Shown piece by piece: positions 1 through 8,767 of a stretch of DNA of 64,000 nucleotides. Made by a program: the position numbers and the translations under genes. The DNA is from CAZJAT01 sp964544145. GTDB lineage: Bacteria; Hydrothermota; 32-111. The notes beneath the pieces were generated by a model. That model was given only the letters and a program-made list of their open reading frames with translations. It did no database searches and was not told the DNA's origin. The DNA lies in contig CAZJAT010000001.1 of assembly GCA_964544145.1 (NCBI GenBank), forward strand, positions 1 through 64,000. The letters run 5' to 3'. How positions within the stretch are numbered: position 1 is the first letter of the stretch; each line of letters starts with the position of its first letter.

Positions 1-48
1 AGGGGTTAAGGTTGCATGATGTAAGCGTATGTGATTTGATTGATTTGA

Positions 49-93
49 TTATTTACTTATTTATTTACTTATTTATTTATTTATTTATTTATT
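49..93. repeat. TTTA-type tetranucleotide microsatellite
   Basis: About ten consecutive ATTT/ACTT units are seen. A shorter related run with TTTC units lies at about 307-331. Tracts like this can vary in length by slipped-strand mispairing, but no reading frame runs through this one, so any effect would be on transcription or none at all. Confidence 0.7.
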
Positions 94-130
94 ACCAGCC
101 ACTATTTTACCAGCCACTAGTAACCAGTTT

Positions 131-164
131 ACCAGCTTACTAGCCACTAATTTACCAGCTCACC
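131..164. repeat. 34-bp direct repeat, copy 1
   Basis: This 34-bp block is identical to 346-379. It starts ACCAGCTTACTAGCC and ends CCAGCTCACC. Copies start 215 nt apart and in both cases follow a TTTA-type microsatellite, so the duplicated unit is longer than the perfect core. Confidence 0.85.
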
Positions 165-345
165 AGCCACTACATTCCACAGGTCTTGACATTATCCTGC
201 ATACCGAATCAATGGTACTGCATAAACGCTTTGAGGCATGCCTGGATATATGTCTTCAACCTGTGTGAAGGTGTTTTACATTACACATGCATGTGATTTG
301 AATTGATTATTTATTTCTTTCTTTCTTTATTACTAGCCACAAGCC

Positions 346-379
346 ACCAGCTTACTAGCCACTAATTTACCAGCTCACC
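346..379. repeat. 34-bp direct repeat, copy 2
   Basis: Identical to 131-164. It ends 14 nt from the neuB stop codon, so the repeat occupies the immediate 3' flank of that gene. Confidence 0.85.
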
Positions 380-392
380 TTCGTTCTCCCTA

Positions 393-1400
393 TTATTCCA
401 CATCCTGCGCCCTTACCGGCTTGAATGCATTTTTCTTCTTTTTGAACCGCTTATTTAAAAAATATTCATAATCAGATGCCTTCAATCCCAATTGCGGCCT
501 TAATAATATTGTGTTTTCTGTATCCAGCAAATCATTCTCTTCTATTTCCTTTGTTGAATAAATGGATTTCCTTATCAGTTTCTTGAGTTTATTTTCATTA
601 TAAGTGACCCTTTTTTCCTTGTTGCCAAGCAACGTAACTGTTTCTTTTATCAATCCGCACATAAGAGAAAAATTAACAGGGTCAAGTGACATACTGTGGT
701 CTGGCCCCTTTAATTCATTGTCCAATGTGAAATGCTTTTCAATTATGGATGCTCCCATTGATACTGCAATAGATGGCGCTAACAAGGATTTACTGTGATC
801 TGACAGACCAACAGGCAATTTATATTTTTTCTTCAATGTACGTATATATCTCAAATTCATTGTATTATCTTCGGCAGGATATTCAGATACACAATGCATA
901 ATAATAAGTTTTTTATTTACAGCATAAATATTTGAATATGCATTATATATCTCATCTTCATCTCCTGTGCCTGTGGATAATATCACCGGCTTCCCTGTCT
1001 CTGCTATTAGTTTCTGAAAATAATAATTATCAATCTCCCCTGAACCAATCTTATATGCAGGAACCTTGATTTTTCTGAGATATTTGAATGATTCCACATC
1101 ATCCGGGGTTGAGAGGAATATAATTCCTTCCTTTCTGGAAAATTTCATCAATTCACCGAACTCATCATAGCTTAATTCATATGATTTCAATTCATTAAAG
1201 AGTTCTTTTGTCTTTTTATTCTTAATAAGCAGATTTTCCGTTCTGTATGTTTGAAATTTCACTGCATGAGCGCCGCATCTCTTTGCCTGGTTGATAAGCT
1301 CTCTGGCAAGCTCCATGCTGCCATTGTGATTAACACCGGCTTCTGCAATGATAAACGGATTATTGTCAGAGATTTTATGCTGAGCTATCTTAATTACCAT
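393..1400 (-). CDS. neuB: N-acetylneuraminate/legionaminate-type synthase (NeuB family)
   Basis: The protein condenses an N-acetyl-hexosamine with phosphoenolpyruvate to make a nonulosonic acid in the cytoplasm. The NeuB barrel is visible from IAEAGVNHNG at the N-terminus through KFQTYRTENL, STPDD, KIGSGEI and GLSDHS to EKHFTLDN, followed by a short SAF-like tail with RKSIYSTKEI. An upstream in-frame GTG at 1406 directly abuts AGGA, whereas the ATG at 1400 sits 5 nt after AGGAG, so I start at 1400. The opposite operon carries a PtmE-like nucleotidyltransferase and a LegB-like dehydratase, which favours a legionaminic-type product over Neu5Ac. The family is certain; the sugar is inferred. Confidence 0.93.
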   Translation of the reverse strand: MVIKIAQHKISDNNPFIIAEAGVNHNGSMELARELINQAKRCGAHAVKFQTYRTENLLIKNKKTKELFNELKSYELSYDEFGELMKFSRKEGIIFLSTPDDVESFKYLRKIKVPAYKIGSGEIDNYYFQKLIAETGKPVILSTGTGDEDEIYNAYSNIYAVNKKLIIMHCVSEYPAEDNTMNLRYIRTLKKKYKLPVGLSDHSKSLLAPSIAVSMGASIIEKHFTLDNELKGPDHSMSLDPVNFSLMCGLIKETVTLLGNKEKRVTYNENKLKKLIRKSIYSTKEIEENDLLDTENTILLRPQLGLKASDYEYFLNKRFKKKKNAFKPVRAQDVE

Positions 1401-1426
1401 ATACACTCCTATATAAAATATATGTA

Positions 1427-1454
1427 ATTATATACAATATTATAGTATAGACAA
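1427..1454 (-). promoter_or_regulatory. Promoter of neuB
   Basis: Read on the minus strand, TTGTCT (1449-1454), a 16-nt spacer and TATAAT (1427-1432) precede neuB. Transcription would start near 1420, giving a leader of about 20 nt that contains AGGAG. This is an ordinary SD-led unit, unlike the divergent gene. Confidence 0.65.
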
Positions 1455-1536
1455 GTAGTGTTTATCTTAATCTATAGATAATATCACCTGCTTTCATTTT
1501 AATATTTAAATTATTCCCCATGCTTTCTTATTGGTA

Positions 1537-1564
1537 TTGACAATTGTATTTAAAAAGGTATTTT
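1537..1564 (+). promoter_or_regulatory. Promoter 6 nt upstream of ATG (predicted leaderless)
   Basis: TTGACA (1537-1542), a 16-nt spacer and TATTTT (1559-1564) are followed by only 6 nt before the ATG at 1571. The expected start of transcription coincides with the start codon. An in-frame ATG at 1595 could alternatively be used with a leader of about 20 nt. Confidence 0.6.
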
Positions 1565-1570
1565 TAAATA

Positions 1571-2569
1571 ATGAGAATAATAGGTTCAGAGAGAATGATC
1601 AATTTCAATACCTTGAAAGAGAGAAATAATTTCATTCAATCATTAACTGAGAACATGCATTATTATACATTCTCAAGCGGTAGGAATGCCATATATAATC
1701 TGTTTAAACACTTTAAAAAGCAGAATATTCTGTTTCCTGATTTTTATTGTCCCTCAATGCTCACTCCATTGAAAAAGAACAAAAATCGTGTTCAATATTA
1801 TAAGATCAATAGTCATTTCACCGCAGTAAAATCAGGACTCGAACATGCCGTTGATTACAGTGATATTGTATTTATAGTGGATTATTTCGGTCAACGCGAT
1901 CATTATCTTTATGAACTTGCACATTTAAAGGGAAAAATTATTGTTATTGACCGTACGCATTCCTTATTATGCCATTATGAGGACAGAGGTCATTATGAAA
2001 TCGCTTCATTCAGGAAATTATTCCCTGTTCCGGATGGCGGTATTTTGATTTCAAATAAACAATTTGATTTCGGGAATAAAAGGGATTATGAAAATTATTC
2101 CTTTGCTAAAACATATTCAAAACTGCTCAGATTTATATATGAGAGATACTCCCCTACAGATGTTATTGAAGATTATTATGTAAATTACTCAGAATCATCA
2201 GAAGATTCAATGCAATTGGGCAACTATGATATTTCACCACTATCAATGCATATTGTCAATCATTATCCAATTGAATATGCAAAGCAGATGAGAATAAATA
2301 ATTACAGGTATCTTGATGAAAATCTTCCATTCATAGCAGCACTCAGGAAACCACCCCCTGTTCCCCAAAGTTTCCCTTTCTATATAAAGAGAAGAGATAA
2401 AATAAAAAAACTTCTGCAGAACATGAATATATATATTCCCGTTTTATGGAGGAACAGTAAATCATATTCAAAGCATCTGCTGAATATTCCAATTGATGAT
2501 GAATATTCCATAAATGATATGAAACAAATAATCAAAGATATTTCAAAGGTCTATGCAAGTACTCAATAA
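1571..2569 (+). CDS. DegT/DnrJ-like PLP aminotransferase-fold protein
   Basis: This 332-aa protein has a divergent type-I aminotransferase layout: SSGRNAIYNLF near residue 36 (cofactor phosphate region), ILFPDFYCPSM near 53, VDYFGQ near 103, DRTHS near 127 and SFRKLFPVPDGG near 146. The last matches the SFH-x-TK-x-GEGG region of DegT proteins and keeps a lysine at about 149 that could bind PLP. Homologues sit in surface-polysaccharide loci beside FemAB/GNAT genes, as here: the next gene overlaps by 17 nt. It may aminate a sugar nucleotide or another acceptor, and activity is unproven. There is no SD at 1571; the promoter suggests leaderless translation. Confidence 0.6.
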   Translation: MRIIGSERMINFNTLKERNNFIQSLTENMHYYTFSSGRNAIYNLFKHFKKQNILFPDFYCPSMLTPLKKNKNRVQYYKINSHFTAVKSGLEHAVDYSDIVFIVDYFGQRDHYLYELAHLKGKIIVIDRTHSLLCHYEDRGHYEIASFRKLFPVPDGGILISNKQFDFGNKRDYENYSFAKTYSKLLRFIYERYSPTDVIEDYYVNYSESSEDSMQLGNYDISPLSMHIVNHYPIEYAKQMRINNYRYLDENLPFIAALRKPPPVPQSFPFYIKRRDKIKKLLQNMNIYIPVLWRNSKSYSKHLLNIPIDDEYSINDMKQIIKDISKVYASTQ

Positions 2570-3509
2570 ATGGGATGAGCAATTACCCTTATTGGGGATT
2601 AATGATATTCAATTTTCAGAATCCTATGCATCATTGTATGGTAAACCATGCATGTATCTGTATAAAGATAATGAGCAATATGCATTTGCAATTATAATTA
2701 TTAATGAAGAATATAATGATTTTGAAACTCCCTACGGTTATGGGGGTTTTCAAACAAATTCTACTGATGTTGAATTTATAAATCAATTCTTTTCAAAATT
2801 GAAATCAGTACTTAATGATAAATCTGTTATTGCCGGTATAATACGTTTCCATCCTATGCACAATATCAGTACAAAGGCAATTGATGTTTCATATATCAGA
2901 AATACAGTGATTGTAAATTGCTCTAAATACTCAGATAATAAATCGAATTCATGCAAATCAATGATTAAAAGGGGCTTCCGCCATGATATGCATTATTATT
3001 TCTCTGATAAAATAGATGACCAAAATGATTTCATATCAGCATACAGCAATTTCCTTAAAGACAAATCAGCAGACCCCAATCTTATTCCCAATGACGATTA
3101 CTATCATAATCTATTCGCCTTGCCAATGCACCATCTCGCTGTATGCAGAGATGCCGAAGGTGCATTTGTCGGAGGAGCATCATTTCTCATTTCACGGGAT
3201 ATGTCATATTATCATCTGTCTTATTCAAAATCTAAGACATATCCTGGAATCAGTAATGTACTTTTAGATATGGGAATCAAGAGAGCTATTGAAATGCATT
3301 CAAAATATGTTATGCTCGGCGGTGGCATAACTGACAAAAAAGACGATTCATTGCTTCGTTTTAAATTATCATTTTGCCCGGATCTCTATCCTTTTTCTAT
3401 TGGTAAAATGACCATTGATATGATAAAATACAGAACAAAAACCGATGAATATGATAAAAATAAAAGTAAATATAAAAACTATTTTTTAAGGTACAGATAT
3501 GATGAATAA
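2553..3509 (+). CDS. FemAB-like/GNAT aminoacyl- or acyltransferase
   Basis: The 318-aa protein has the two-part FemAB/GNAT fold. An N-terminal half carries YGYGGF near residue 60, and a C-terminal half has VGGASFLISRDMSYYHLSY near 206, then NVLLDMGIKRAIE and a closing block with GGGI, DSLLRFKLSF and PFSIG. That ending is typical of FemAB-related proteins found in exopolysaccharide and LPS loci. The likely role is transfer of an amino acid or acyl group to a glycan precursor in the cytoplasm. It starts inside the previous gene, with AAAGG just upstream, and overlaps the next gene by 11 nt, so translation is coupled. The substrate cannot be read from the sequence. Confidence 0.7.
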   Translation: MQVLNKWDEQLPLLGINDIQFSESYASLYGKPCMYLYKDNEQYAFAIIIINEEYNDFETPYGYGGFQTNSTDVEFINQFFSKLKSVLNDKSVIAGIIRFHPMHNISTKAIDVSYIRNTVIVNCSKYSDNKSNSCKSMIKRGFRHDMHYYFSDKIDDQNDFISAYSNFLKDKSADPNLIPNDDYYHNLFALPMHHLAVCRDAEGAFVGGASFLISRDMSYYHLSYSKSKTYPGISNVLLDMGIKRAIEMHSKYVMLGGGITDKKDDSLLRFKLSFCPDLYPFSIGKMTIDMIKYRTKTDEYDKNKSKYKNYFLRYRYDE

Positions 3510-4530
3510 TATTAAAATGCCGCAGACAGGTTCCATTAAAGAAGCCCTGGAAAAGATGTCAGTTAATGGAAAACAGATAGTACTCTGTGCAAATGATGAT
3601 GATGAAATAACCGGTACAATAACTGATGGAGATATTCGAAGAGCTCTTCTTTCCGGTTCCTTAATAGATGATTCCGTATTCAGTATATGCAACAAACAGT
3701 TCAAATTTGTCACTGAATACAATGTAAATGATATCAGGCGATTAATGGAAGCAAATTCCATCAGGCATGTTCCACATCTAAATGAACACAACCAATTGAT
3801 TGACTTATACACATATGAAAATATTATGGGCAGCATAAGCGATACAGCAATTATGATATTTGCAGGCGGAAAGGGTGAAAGGATGAGACCGGTTACATTG
3901 AATACACCAAAACCATTACTCAGTGTCGGAGAAAAATCAGCAATTGAAATGATTGTTGACCGTATTCTTGCACAGCACATTAATGCGGTCTATATATCAG
4001 TTCATTATAAATCCAATATGATAATGGATAGCCTCATTAAAAATTATTCGGACATTAGCAGTGATAACTTCATAATAGAAAATGAGGCATTGGGTACAGC
4101 AGGTTCATTGCATATTTTTGCTGATGGTTCATATGCCAACATTATCACTCATAACAGTGATATAATCTCTGATATAAATCTTAGAATGATGCTCAATGTC
4201 CACAAAAGAGATAATAATGATGTAACTGTATGTCTCATTCCACTGACATTCAAATTACCTTATGGTATTGCAGATATAGAATCGGGTGATATAAGGAAAA
4301 TCAATGAGAAGCCAGAATCAACCTATCTGGTTATGGGTGGTGTGAATATCTTCTCAAAAGGCGCTTTGGATTCTCTGCATGGACAAACAATGGGCATGGA
4401 TGAACTCATCAAATACAACATTGAATTAGAGAGAAAGGTGGGATATTTCATACATGACGGATTCTGGGTTGATATAGGAGAATTAAAACAATATTTAAGC
4501 ATCAAAAAAGCATTCAGGAGTGATAAATGA
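3499..4530 (+). CDS. CBS-domain sugar-1-phosphate nucleotidyltransferase (PtmE-like)
   Basis: Residues about 5-112 form a pair of CBS motifs (ITGTITDGDIRRAL; the second around RRLMEANSIRHVP). From about 117 comes a nucleotidyltransferase domain with FAGGKGERMRPVTLNTPKPL, the pyrophosphorylase signature, and ENEALGTAGSL and DGFWVDIG further on. This order matches PtmE, the glucosamine-1-phosphate guanylyltransferase of the Campylobacter legionaminic acid pathway. With a LegB-like dehydratase immediately downstream and a NeuB homologue next door, a GDP-amino-sugar route to a nonulosonate is the best reading. The SD is AAGG 7 nt before 3499. The nucleotide used (GTP, CTP or UTP) is inference. 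Confidence 0.85.
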   Translation: MMNNIKMPQTGSIKEALEKMSVNGKQIVLCANDDDEITGTITDGDIRRALLSGSLIDDSVFSICNKQFKFVTEYNVNDIRRLMEANSIRHVPHLNEHNQLIDLYTYENIMGSISDTAIMIFAGGKGERMRPVTLNTPKPLLSVGEKSAIEMIVDRILAQHINAVYISVHYKSNMIMDSLIKNYSDISSDNFIIENEALGTAGSLHIFADGSYANIITHNSDIISDINLRMMLNVHKRDNNDVTVCLIPLTFKLPYGIADIESGDIRKINEKPESTYLVMGGVNIFSKGALDSLHGQTMGMDELIKYNIELERKVGYFIHDGFWVDIGELKQYLSIKKAFRSDK

Positions 4531-5495
4531 GAAAAATATTTATTACAGGAGCAGAGGGATTCATCGGCAGCCATCTCACAGAATCTCTTTTAAAAAATAA
4601 TTATAAGATTACTGCTTTATGCAGATATAACTTTGCTTCGCACATACATAATCTCGGATATGTTAAAAAAAATAATAATTTAAATATTGTTTTTGGAGAT
4701 ATTTGCGATCTACCCCAGATGATAAGGTTCTCTGCTGGGCATGATATTATCATTCATGCAGCAGCTTTAATAGGCATTCCCTACTCATATACTGCCGTTA
4801 ATTCCTATCTCGATGTTAATGTCAAAGGTACAGTAAATATTCTTGAGGCTGCAAGAATTAACAATATATCTCACACTGTGATTATGTCCACTTCGGAGGT
4901 ATATGGAACTGCCCAATACACACCAATGGATGAGAATCACCCTCTAATACCGTCATCGCCGTATGCTGCCAGCAAGCTTGCAGCAGAATCAATGGCATCT
5001 GCATATTATACATCCTTTAATACCCCCATCACAATTGTAAGGCCATTTAATGTATATGGCCCAAGACAGTCAATGCGTGCAGTAATACCGACAATAATCA
5101 ATCAGGCATTAAACGGAAAAACCATTAAAATAGGCTCTACAGATACAATAAGGGACTTTAACTATATTGATGATACTGTGAGCGGTATAATCAATATCAT
5201 TGAGACTAAGAACACTGCTGGCAGTATATTTAATCTATGCTCAAACAAAGCATACAGCATTTCAGAGATTATAACTGTCATTGAAGAGATTAAAGGTGAG
5301 AAATTAAATGTTATTATTGATAAAAAAAGGATTAGACCTTTTAAGAGTGAGGTCTCCAAACTGCTGGGAGACAATTCTAAAGCCATTGCAGAATTGGGAT
5401 TTAATTCCAGGATAAACATATTCAAAGGCCTGAAATCAACATATAATTGGTATAAAAAATACAATCAGCAATTTGCTGATGATTATTATATTTAG
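4527..5495 (+). CDS. SDR-family sugar-nucleotide 4,6-dehydratase (LegB-like)
   Basis: An extended short-chain dehydrogenase of 322 aa. The glycine-rich NAD motif is GAEGFIGSHL near the start, the catalytic serine region is MSTSEVYGTA, and the Y-x3-K dyad is seen in SSPYAASKLAAESM; RPFNVYGPRQS follows. It would oxidise and dehydrate an NDP-hexosamine to the 4-keto-6-deoxy form. LegB in the legionaminic pathway belongs to this family. The ATG overlaps the previous stop as ATGA, with AGGAG 6 nt upstream. LegC-, LegH- and LegG-like partners are not in the window and may lie to the left. A UDP-sugar epimerase is the main alternative. Confidence 0.85.
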   Translation: MRKIFITGAEGFIGSHLTESLLKNNYKITALCRYNFASHIHNLGYVKKNNNLNIVFGDICDLPQMIRFSAGHDIIIHAAALIGIPYSYTAVNSYLDVNVKGTVNILEAARINNISHTVIMSTSEVYGTAQYTPMDENHPLIPSSPYAASKLAAESMASAYYTSFNTPITIVRPFNVYGPRQSMRAVIPTIINQALNGKTIKIGSTDTIRDFNYIDDTVSGIINIIETKNTAGSIFNLCSNKAYSISEIITVIEEIKGEKLNVIIDKKRIRPFKSEVSKLLGDNSKAIAELGFNSRINIFKGLKSTYNWYKKYNQQFADDYYI

Positions 5496-5503
5496 GAGTA
5501 GAG

Positions 5504-6238
5504 ATGGAACGCAGATTTCTCAAATTAAATTGGCATGATATAAAAACAAGGGATAAGGCAATAGATAAGCTTATCCTTCCCATAGGTACAGTAGAGGCCC
5601 ATGGCATAACAATGACAGGCACTGATGTCATGATACCCGAATCACTTTCAAATGATATGGCCGATGATTTGAATGCATTTGTTTTACCTACAATGCCATA
5701 TGGAATCACATCATCACTTCTCCCGTATTCAGGTTCTATTGATATATCGGCTGAAGCATTAAAAAGAATTGTTCTTGATATAGCTCATTCTGTTATCAAA
5801 GATAACTTTAAATACCTTATTATCATGAATGGTCATGGCGGAAATAATAATGCACTATCAGATGTTAAAAAAACTATTTATAAAGAAACAGGTCTTTTTG
5901 TAATTATTGTACATTGGTGGGAATTTGCATATCCCATAACAGAGAAATTCTTTAATATTCCTGGTGGTCATGCAGGTGTGGACGAAACAGCTATGATGCT
6001 GCACATTGACGAGAATGCAATCATCAATCCCGATATGGAAGAGAATCTGCACTATAAGGTCATAAACGGCATTGAATCAATCCCTGTCCCCGGACCAATA
6101 ATTGATTATTCTGAGATTCAAAGCAGTATCAATAATGATAGGGATTTAGCTCATCATTATTATAATGAGGTTTTAAAAAGCATAATAAATGCTCTTGAAA
6201 ATATAATAAATAAGATTGATAGTCATTTTGATCAGTGA
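5504..6238 (+). CDS. Creatininase-family metal-dependent amidohydrolase
   Basis: The 244-aa protein keeps the whole creatininase metal site: GTVEAHG at 28-34 (E31, H33), D41 in GTDVMIP, NGHGGN at 109-114 (H111) and GGHAGVDETA with E161. The family binds two divalent metals and opens cyclic or linear amides; members act on creatinine, on FAPy sugars (ArfB) and on the mycofactocin peptide (MftE). It is preceded by AGGAG and follows the LegB-like gene by 8 nt, so it belongs to the sugar operon. An amide on an amino sugar is a plausible substrate but unproven. Its 3' end overlaps the convergent gene by 7 nt. Confidence 0.85.
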   Translation: MERRFLKLNWHDIKTRDKAIDKLILPIGTVEAHGITMTGTDVMIPESLSNDMADDLNAFVLPTMPYGITSSLLPYSGSIDISAEALKRIVLDIAHSVIKDNFKYLIIMNGHGGNNNALSDVKKTIYKETGLFVIIVHWWEFAYPITEKFFNIPGGHAGVDETAMMLHIDENAIINPDMEENLHYKVINGIESIPVPGPIIDYSEIQSSINNDRDLAHHYYNEVLKSIINALENIINKIDSHFDQ

Positions 6239-8037
6239 ATTCCCAATATTTTAAAACATTTATTATAATCTCCAAACAGATGGTATGATAAAGCAGGAAT
6301 TATTGTAAAGCCATTTCTGTTCATTAGATTGAAATAGAGATTGGATTTGTATTGTTTAATATTCCTGAACATACTGCCCTTCATGACAACAAAGTCTCTG
6401 CTTATAGTAATCGTTGAAGGATAATTCAGATATCCTGCAAGGATATCAGCAGCTTCAGTATCTTCTGACCATTGATTCCTTATAATGAACTCCTCTGATT
6501 CTGTTTTCAATGGTTTATATGACATAGCTGGTGCGGAATATTCAATATCAGTTTCAAGTATCTGCAGTATCATTTCCATCACTTTTTCTTTGGATAACGA
6601 TGTATTGATTGATATTATAATATTTGATGGATTAAATATTTTTTTTCTCAATACATCCAATTCACCATTTGTCAGATACAATGCTTCCCTATTTGATGCA
6701 AGCCGTGAATGAATATAATCATCTGCAATAGATTCAATAGGATATGTCTGAGCGAAATCAGCATATTCTGAGACAATTGCTCTATTATAATCAACTGAAT
6801 TTAATTGCATTTGTGAGAATATCCTTTCCATTTCGCTATTCACTTCATTATCATTGAATGTGCCTGTTATGATTCGGAACTCACTAATCAGTGAGTATGG
6901 AAGGAAAACCCATTTATCTTCTTCTGAGAAGATCGATGAAAATATAATGTCAGAAGCATAGGGTTTGGAATAATAATATTCATTTTCAAGCACATTCCTA
7001 ATTAAAACCGATATTTCACTCATATACTCACTGCTATTCATATATAACAGGGTTATTCCATTATCCATTTCAATAACATCGGCTTTAATATCTTTATTTT
7101 CAATTTCAAGAGGAAGAAAGACACAATTGGGTTCTTTATTTTTTATTGATATGAATTCAGGGAATGTAGTATGTCTTGCTTTCTCATTTAATCCATCAAA
7201 ATATTTCATTTTACTTGAAAATAACAAATACGGCTGAAATATCGTATTGAAGAATACATCATTTCTTGAATTATCATAGAATAGTTCTATATCATTTTTT
7301 ATTGCTCTAAATTCATCCATATCCGGCTCATCTTCTAATGACTCCCCTGTAATGACTATGGCTTTATTGTGTGTATATCTGATATAAGTGTTTTCATTGT
7401 TTCTCAGTTTATAATAATAAAAAAACAATGCATCATTTAATGCAAATTCTGAATTAATAGGGAAATCATAGAATTTGACAGGTTCTTTCAATCCATCAAT
7501 ATGATAGGTGTCCATCAACATTGGTATATATGAAGAATATGGTTCCACATGAGGATATGCTTTACATGTCTCACGTATTTGTTTTAATGGTGAGTTGGAT
7601 TTCACTGTTACTGCAAGAATGCGTGTGTTCGTATCCAAATTTCCATTAAATCTCATCCGCAGTTTCAATGCTTTATCACTCAATATAGACGGGGTATACG
7701 GTATATGTCCATTAATTATATCCGCATCAATATTGAGTATATTCATCAGTAAATATTGTGCCTGCATACTGCTTATATAATAATTTATTATAGTATAAAG
7801 AGGCATAACAATATAGTCGAAATTACCGCTAGTTATATCTGATGTATATATACCAATGATATCATCTATCCTGTTCCCTGCATTATAATAGCCGGCATTT
7901 ATCATTATTGATACATAATCATAGGCATTACTTTCGTTTTCATATACTAATGTTATATTATTGGGTAAAACAGATATTTCATATGCAAATAATTGTGTAA
8001 ATATGAATGGTAATAATAGAATGATTATTTTTTTCAT
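6232..8037 (-). CDS. Exported M16-peptidase-like protein without the zinc motif
   Basis: The true start is ATG 8037: a signal peptide (MKKIIILLLPFIFTQLFA) begins there, and the 35 extra residues of the longer open frame are a translated tRNA gene. The 601-aa product has two halves beginning like M16 domains (LPNNITLVYEN near 24, then MDNGITLLYMNSS near 355), and PSNIIISINTSLSKEKVMEMIL fits an M16 strand-helix element. The inverted zinc motif HxxEH expected after AGYYNAGNR is absent, so a non-catalytic, structural or chaperone role is likelier. It has no SD and begins 14 nt after the tRNA-Pro 3' end. The M16 assignment rests on pattern only. Confidence 0.55.
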   Translation of the reverse strand: MKKIIILLLPFIFTQLFAYEISVLPNNITLVYENESNAYDYVSIMINAGYYNAGNRIDDIIGIYTSDITSGNFDYIVMPLYTIINYYISSMQAQYLLMNILNIDADIINGHIPYTPSILSDKALKLRMRFNGNLDTNTRILAVTVKSNSPLKQIRETCKAYPHVEPYSSYIPMLMDTYHIDGLKEPVKFYDFPINSEFALNDALFFYYYKLRNNENTYIRYTHNKAIVITGESLEDEPDMDEFRAIKNDIELFYDNSRNDVFFNTIFQPYLLFSSKMKYFDGLNEKARHTTFPEFISIKNKEPNCVFLPLEIENKDIKADVIEMDNGITLLYMNSSEYMSEISVLIRNVLENEYYYSKPYASDIIFSSIFSEEDKWVFLPYSLISEFRIITGTFNDNEVNSEMERIFSQMQLNSVDYNRAIVSEYADFAQTYPIESIADDYIHSRLASNREALYLTNGELDVLRKKIFNPSNIIISINTSLSKEKVMEMILQILETDIEYSAPAMSYKPLKTESEEFIIRNQWSEDTEAADILAGYLNYPSTITISRDFVVMKGSMFRNIKQYKSNLYFNLMNRNGFTIIPALSYHLFGDYNKCFKILGIH

Positions 8038-8051
8038 TATTCTGTCAAATA

Positions 8052-8123
8052 TCGGGGTGACTGGATTTGAACCAGCGACCCCCTGGTCCCGAACCAGGTG
8101 CGCTCCCACTGCGCTACACCCCG
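8052..8123 (-). tRNA. tRNA-Pro(CGG)
   Basis: On the minus strand the acceptor arms CGGGGTG and CACCCCG pair perfectly, the anticodon stem CCTGG/CCAGG encloses the loop TTCGGGA with anticodon CGG, and the T arm carries TTCAAAT. The discriminator is A and no CCA is encoded. It lies 2 nt after the pcm stop codon and 14 nt before the M16-like gene, so it is probably transcribed within the long minus-strand operon and released by RNase P and RNase Z. Confidence 0.95.
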
Positions 8124-8125
8124 AA

Positions 8126-8767
8126 TTATTTTTCAAAGCCATTCCTGCCTATAAGAGGTACAAATCTGCAAGGATCAAATTCCTGTTCATTAATCTCCTG
8201 CTCTGTCTTTTCAATCCTTTTAAGGACCTGTGTATTCAAATTACCGACAGGGATTATCATTATACCATTAATGTTTAACTGGTCAATAAGTACTTTGGGA
8301 ACACCCGGGCTTGCAGCTGTTACAATTATTCTGTCAAATGGTGCAAATTGGGAAAGACCAATTGTTCCATCACCCTGGATAAAGAACACATTCTTTATAT
8401 TTGATTTTTTAATATTCAATTCAGCACTCTTCCGAAGCTCTTTGATTCTCTCCATTGTGTATAGACGCTTAACAAGATGGGATAATATTGCTGCCTGATA
8501 ACCGGATCCTGTACCTATCTCCAGTACTGTATCATCAGGTCCGGGATTGAGCAATTGAGTCATTTTAGCAACTATATAAGGCTGTGAAATTGTCTGCCCA
8601 AAACTTATGGGTAAGGCAGAGTCATTATAAGACATATTTTTTAGATTATCACTTACAAATTGTTCCCTTTTGACTTTTCTGAATGCACTCAATATCCGCT
8701 CATCATTTATTCCGCGTGCAATCAATTGGTTTTTGATCATATCCTCTCTCATTGTATCAAAAAACAT
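8126..8767 (-). CDS. pcm: Protein-L-isoaspartate O-methyltransferase
   Basis: Repairs isoaspartyl residues in damaged proteins using S-adenosylmethionine. The 213-aa protein has the family's SYNDSALPISFGQTISQPYI block, the SAM-binding VLEIGTGSGYQAAIL motif and the FDRIIVTAASPGVP segment. ATG 8767 is chosen because AAAGG lies 8 nt upstream; the alternative ATG at 8752 has no SD. The gene overlaps surE by 11 nt, the classical surE-pcm pair known from many bacteria. metK and ahcY in the same gene string provide SAM and recycle its product. Confidence 0.96.
   Translation of the reverse strand: MFFDTMREDMIKNQLIARGINDERILSAFRKVKREQFVSDNLKNMSYNDSALPISFGQTISQPYIVAKMTQLLNPGPDDTVLEIGTGSGYQAAILSHLVKRLYTMERIKELRKSAELNIKKSNIKNVFFIQGDGTIGLSQFAPFDRIIVTAASPGVPKVLIDQLNINGIMIIPVGNLNTQVLKRIEKTEQEINEQEFDPCRFVPLIGRNGFEK

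Larger units (their letters stand above)
1..392. other. Non-coding, repeat-rich stretch
   Basis: No convincing gene is seen here. The stretch holds runs of TTTA/TTTC tetranucleotides, several copies of the decamer ACCAGCCACT (for example 94-103, 109-118 and 162-171), and two copies of a longer composite unit: a GTGATTTGA-type start, then an AT-rich microsatellite, then an ACCAG/AGCCACT-rich tail. Roughly 165-282 lies between the copies and looks unique; a short open frame there resembles nothing I recognise. The second copy ends 14 nt before the neuB stop codon. It may be the edge of a repeat-bearing accessory region that continues left of the window. Confidence 0.6.

Noticed and set aside
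1..392. CRISPR array
   Set aside because: Repeats are few, unevenly spaced and embedded in microsatellite sequence.
3486..3980. 164-aa minus-strand frame
   Set aside because: Antisense shadow of the FemAB-like and CBS-nucleotidyltransferase genes.
8038..8142. 35-residue N-terminal extension of the M16-like protein
   Set aside because: It is the tRNA-Pro gene translated; a signal peptide begins at 8037.
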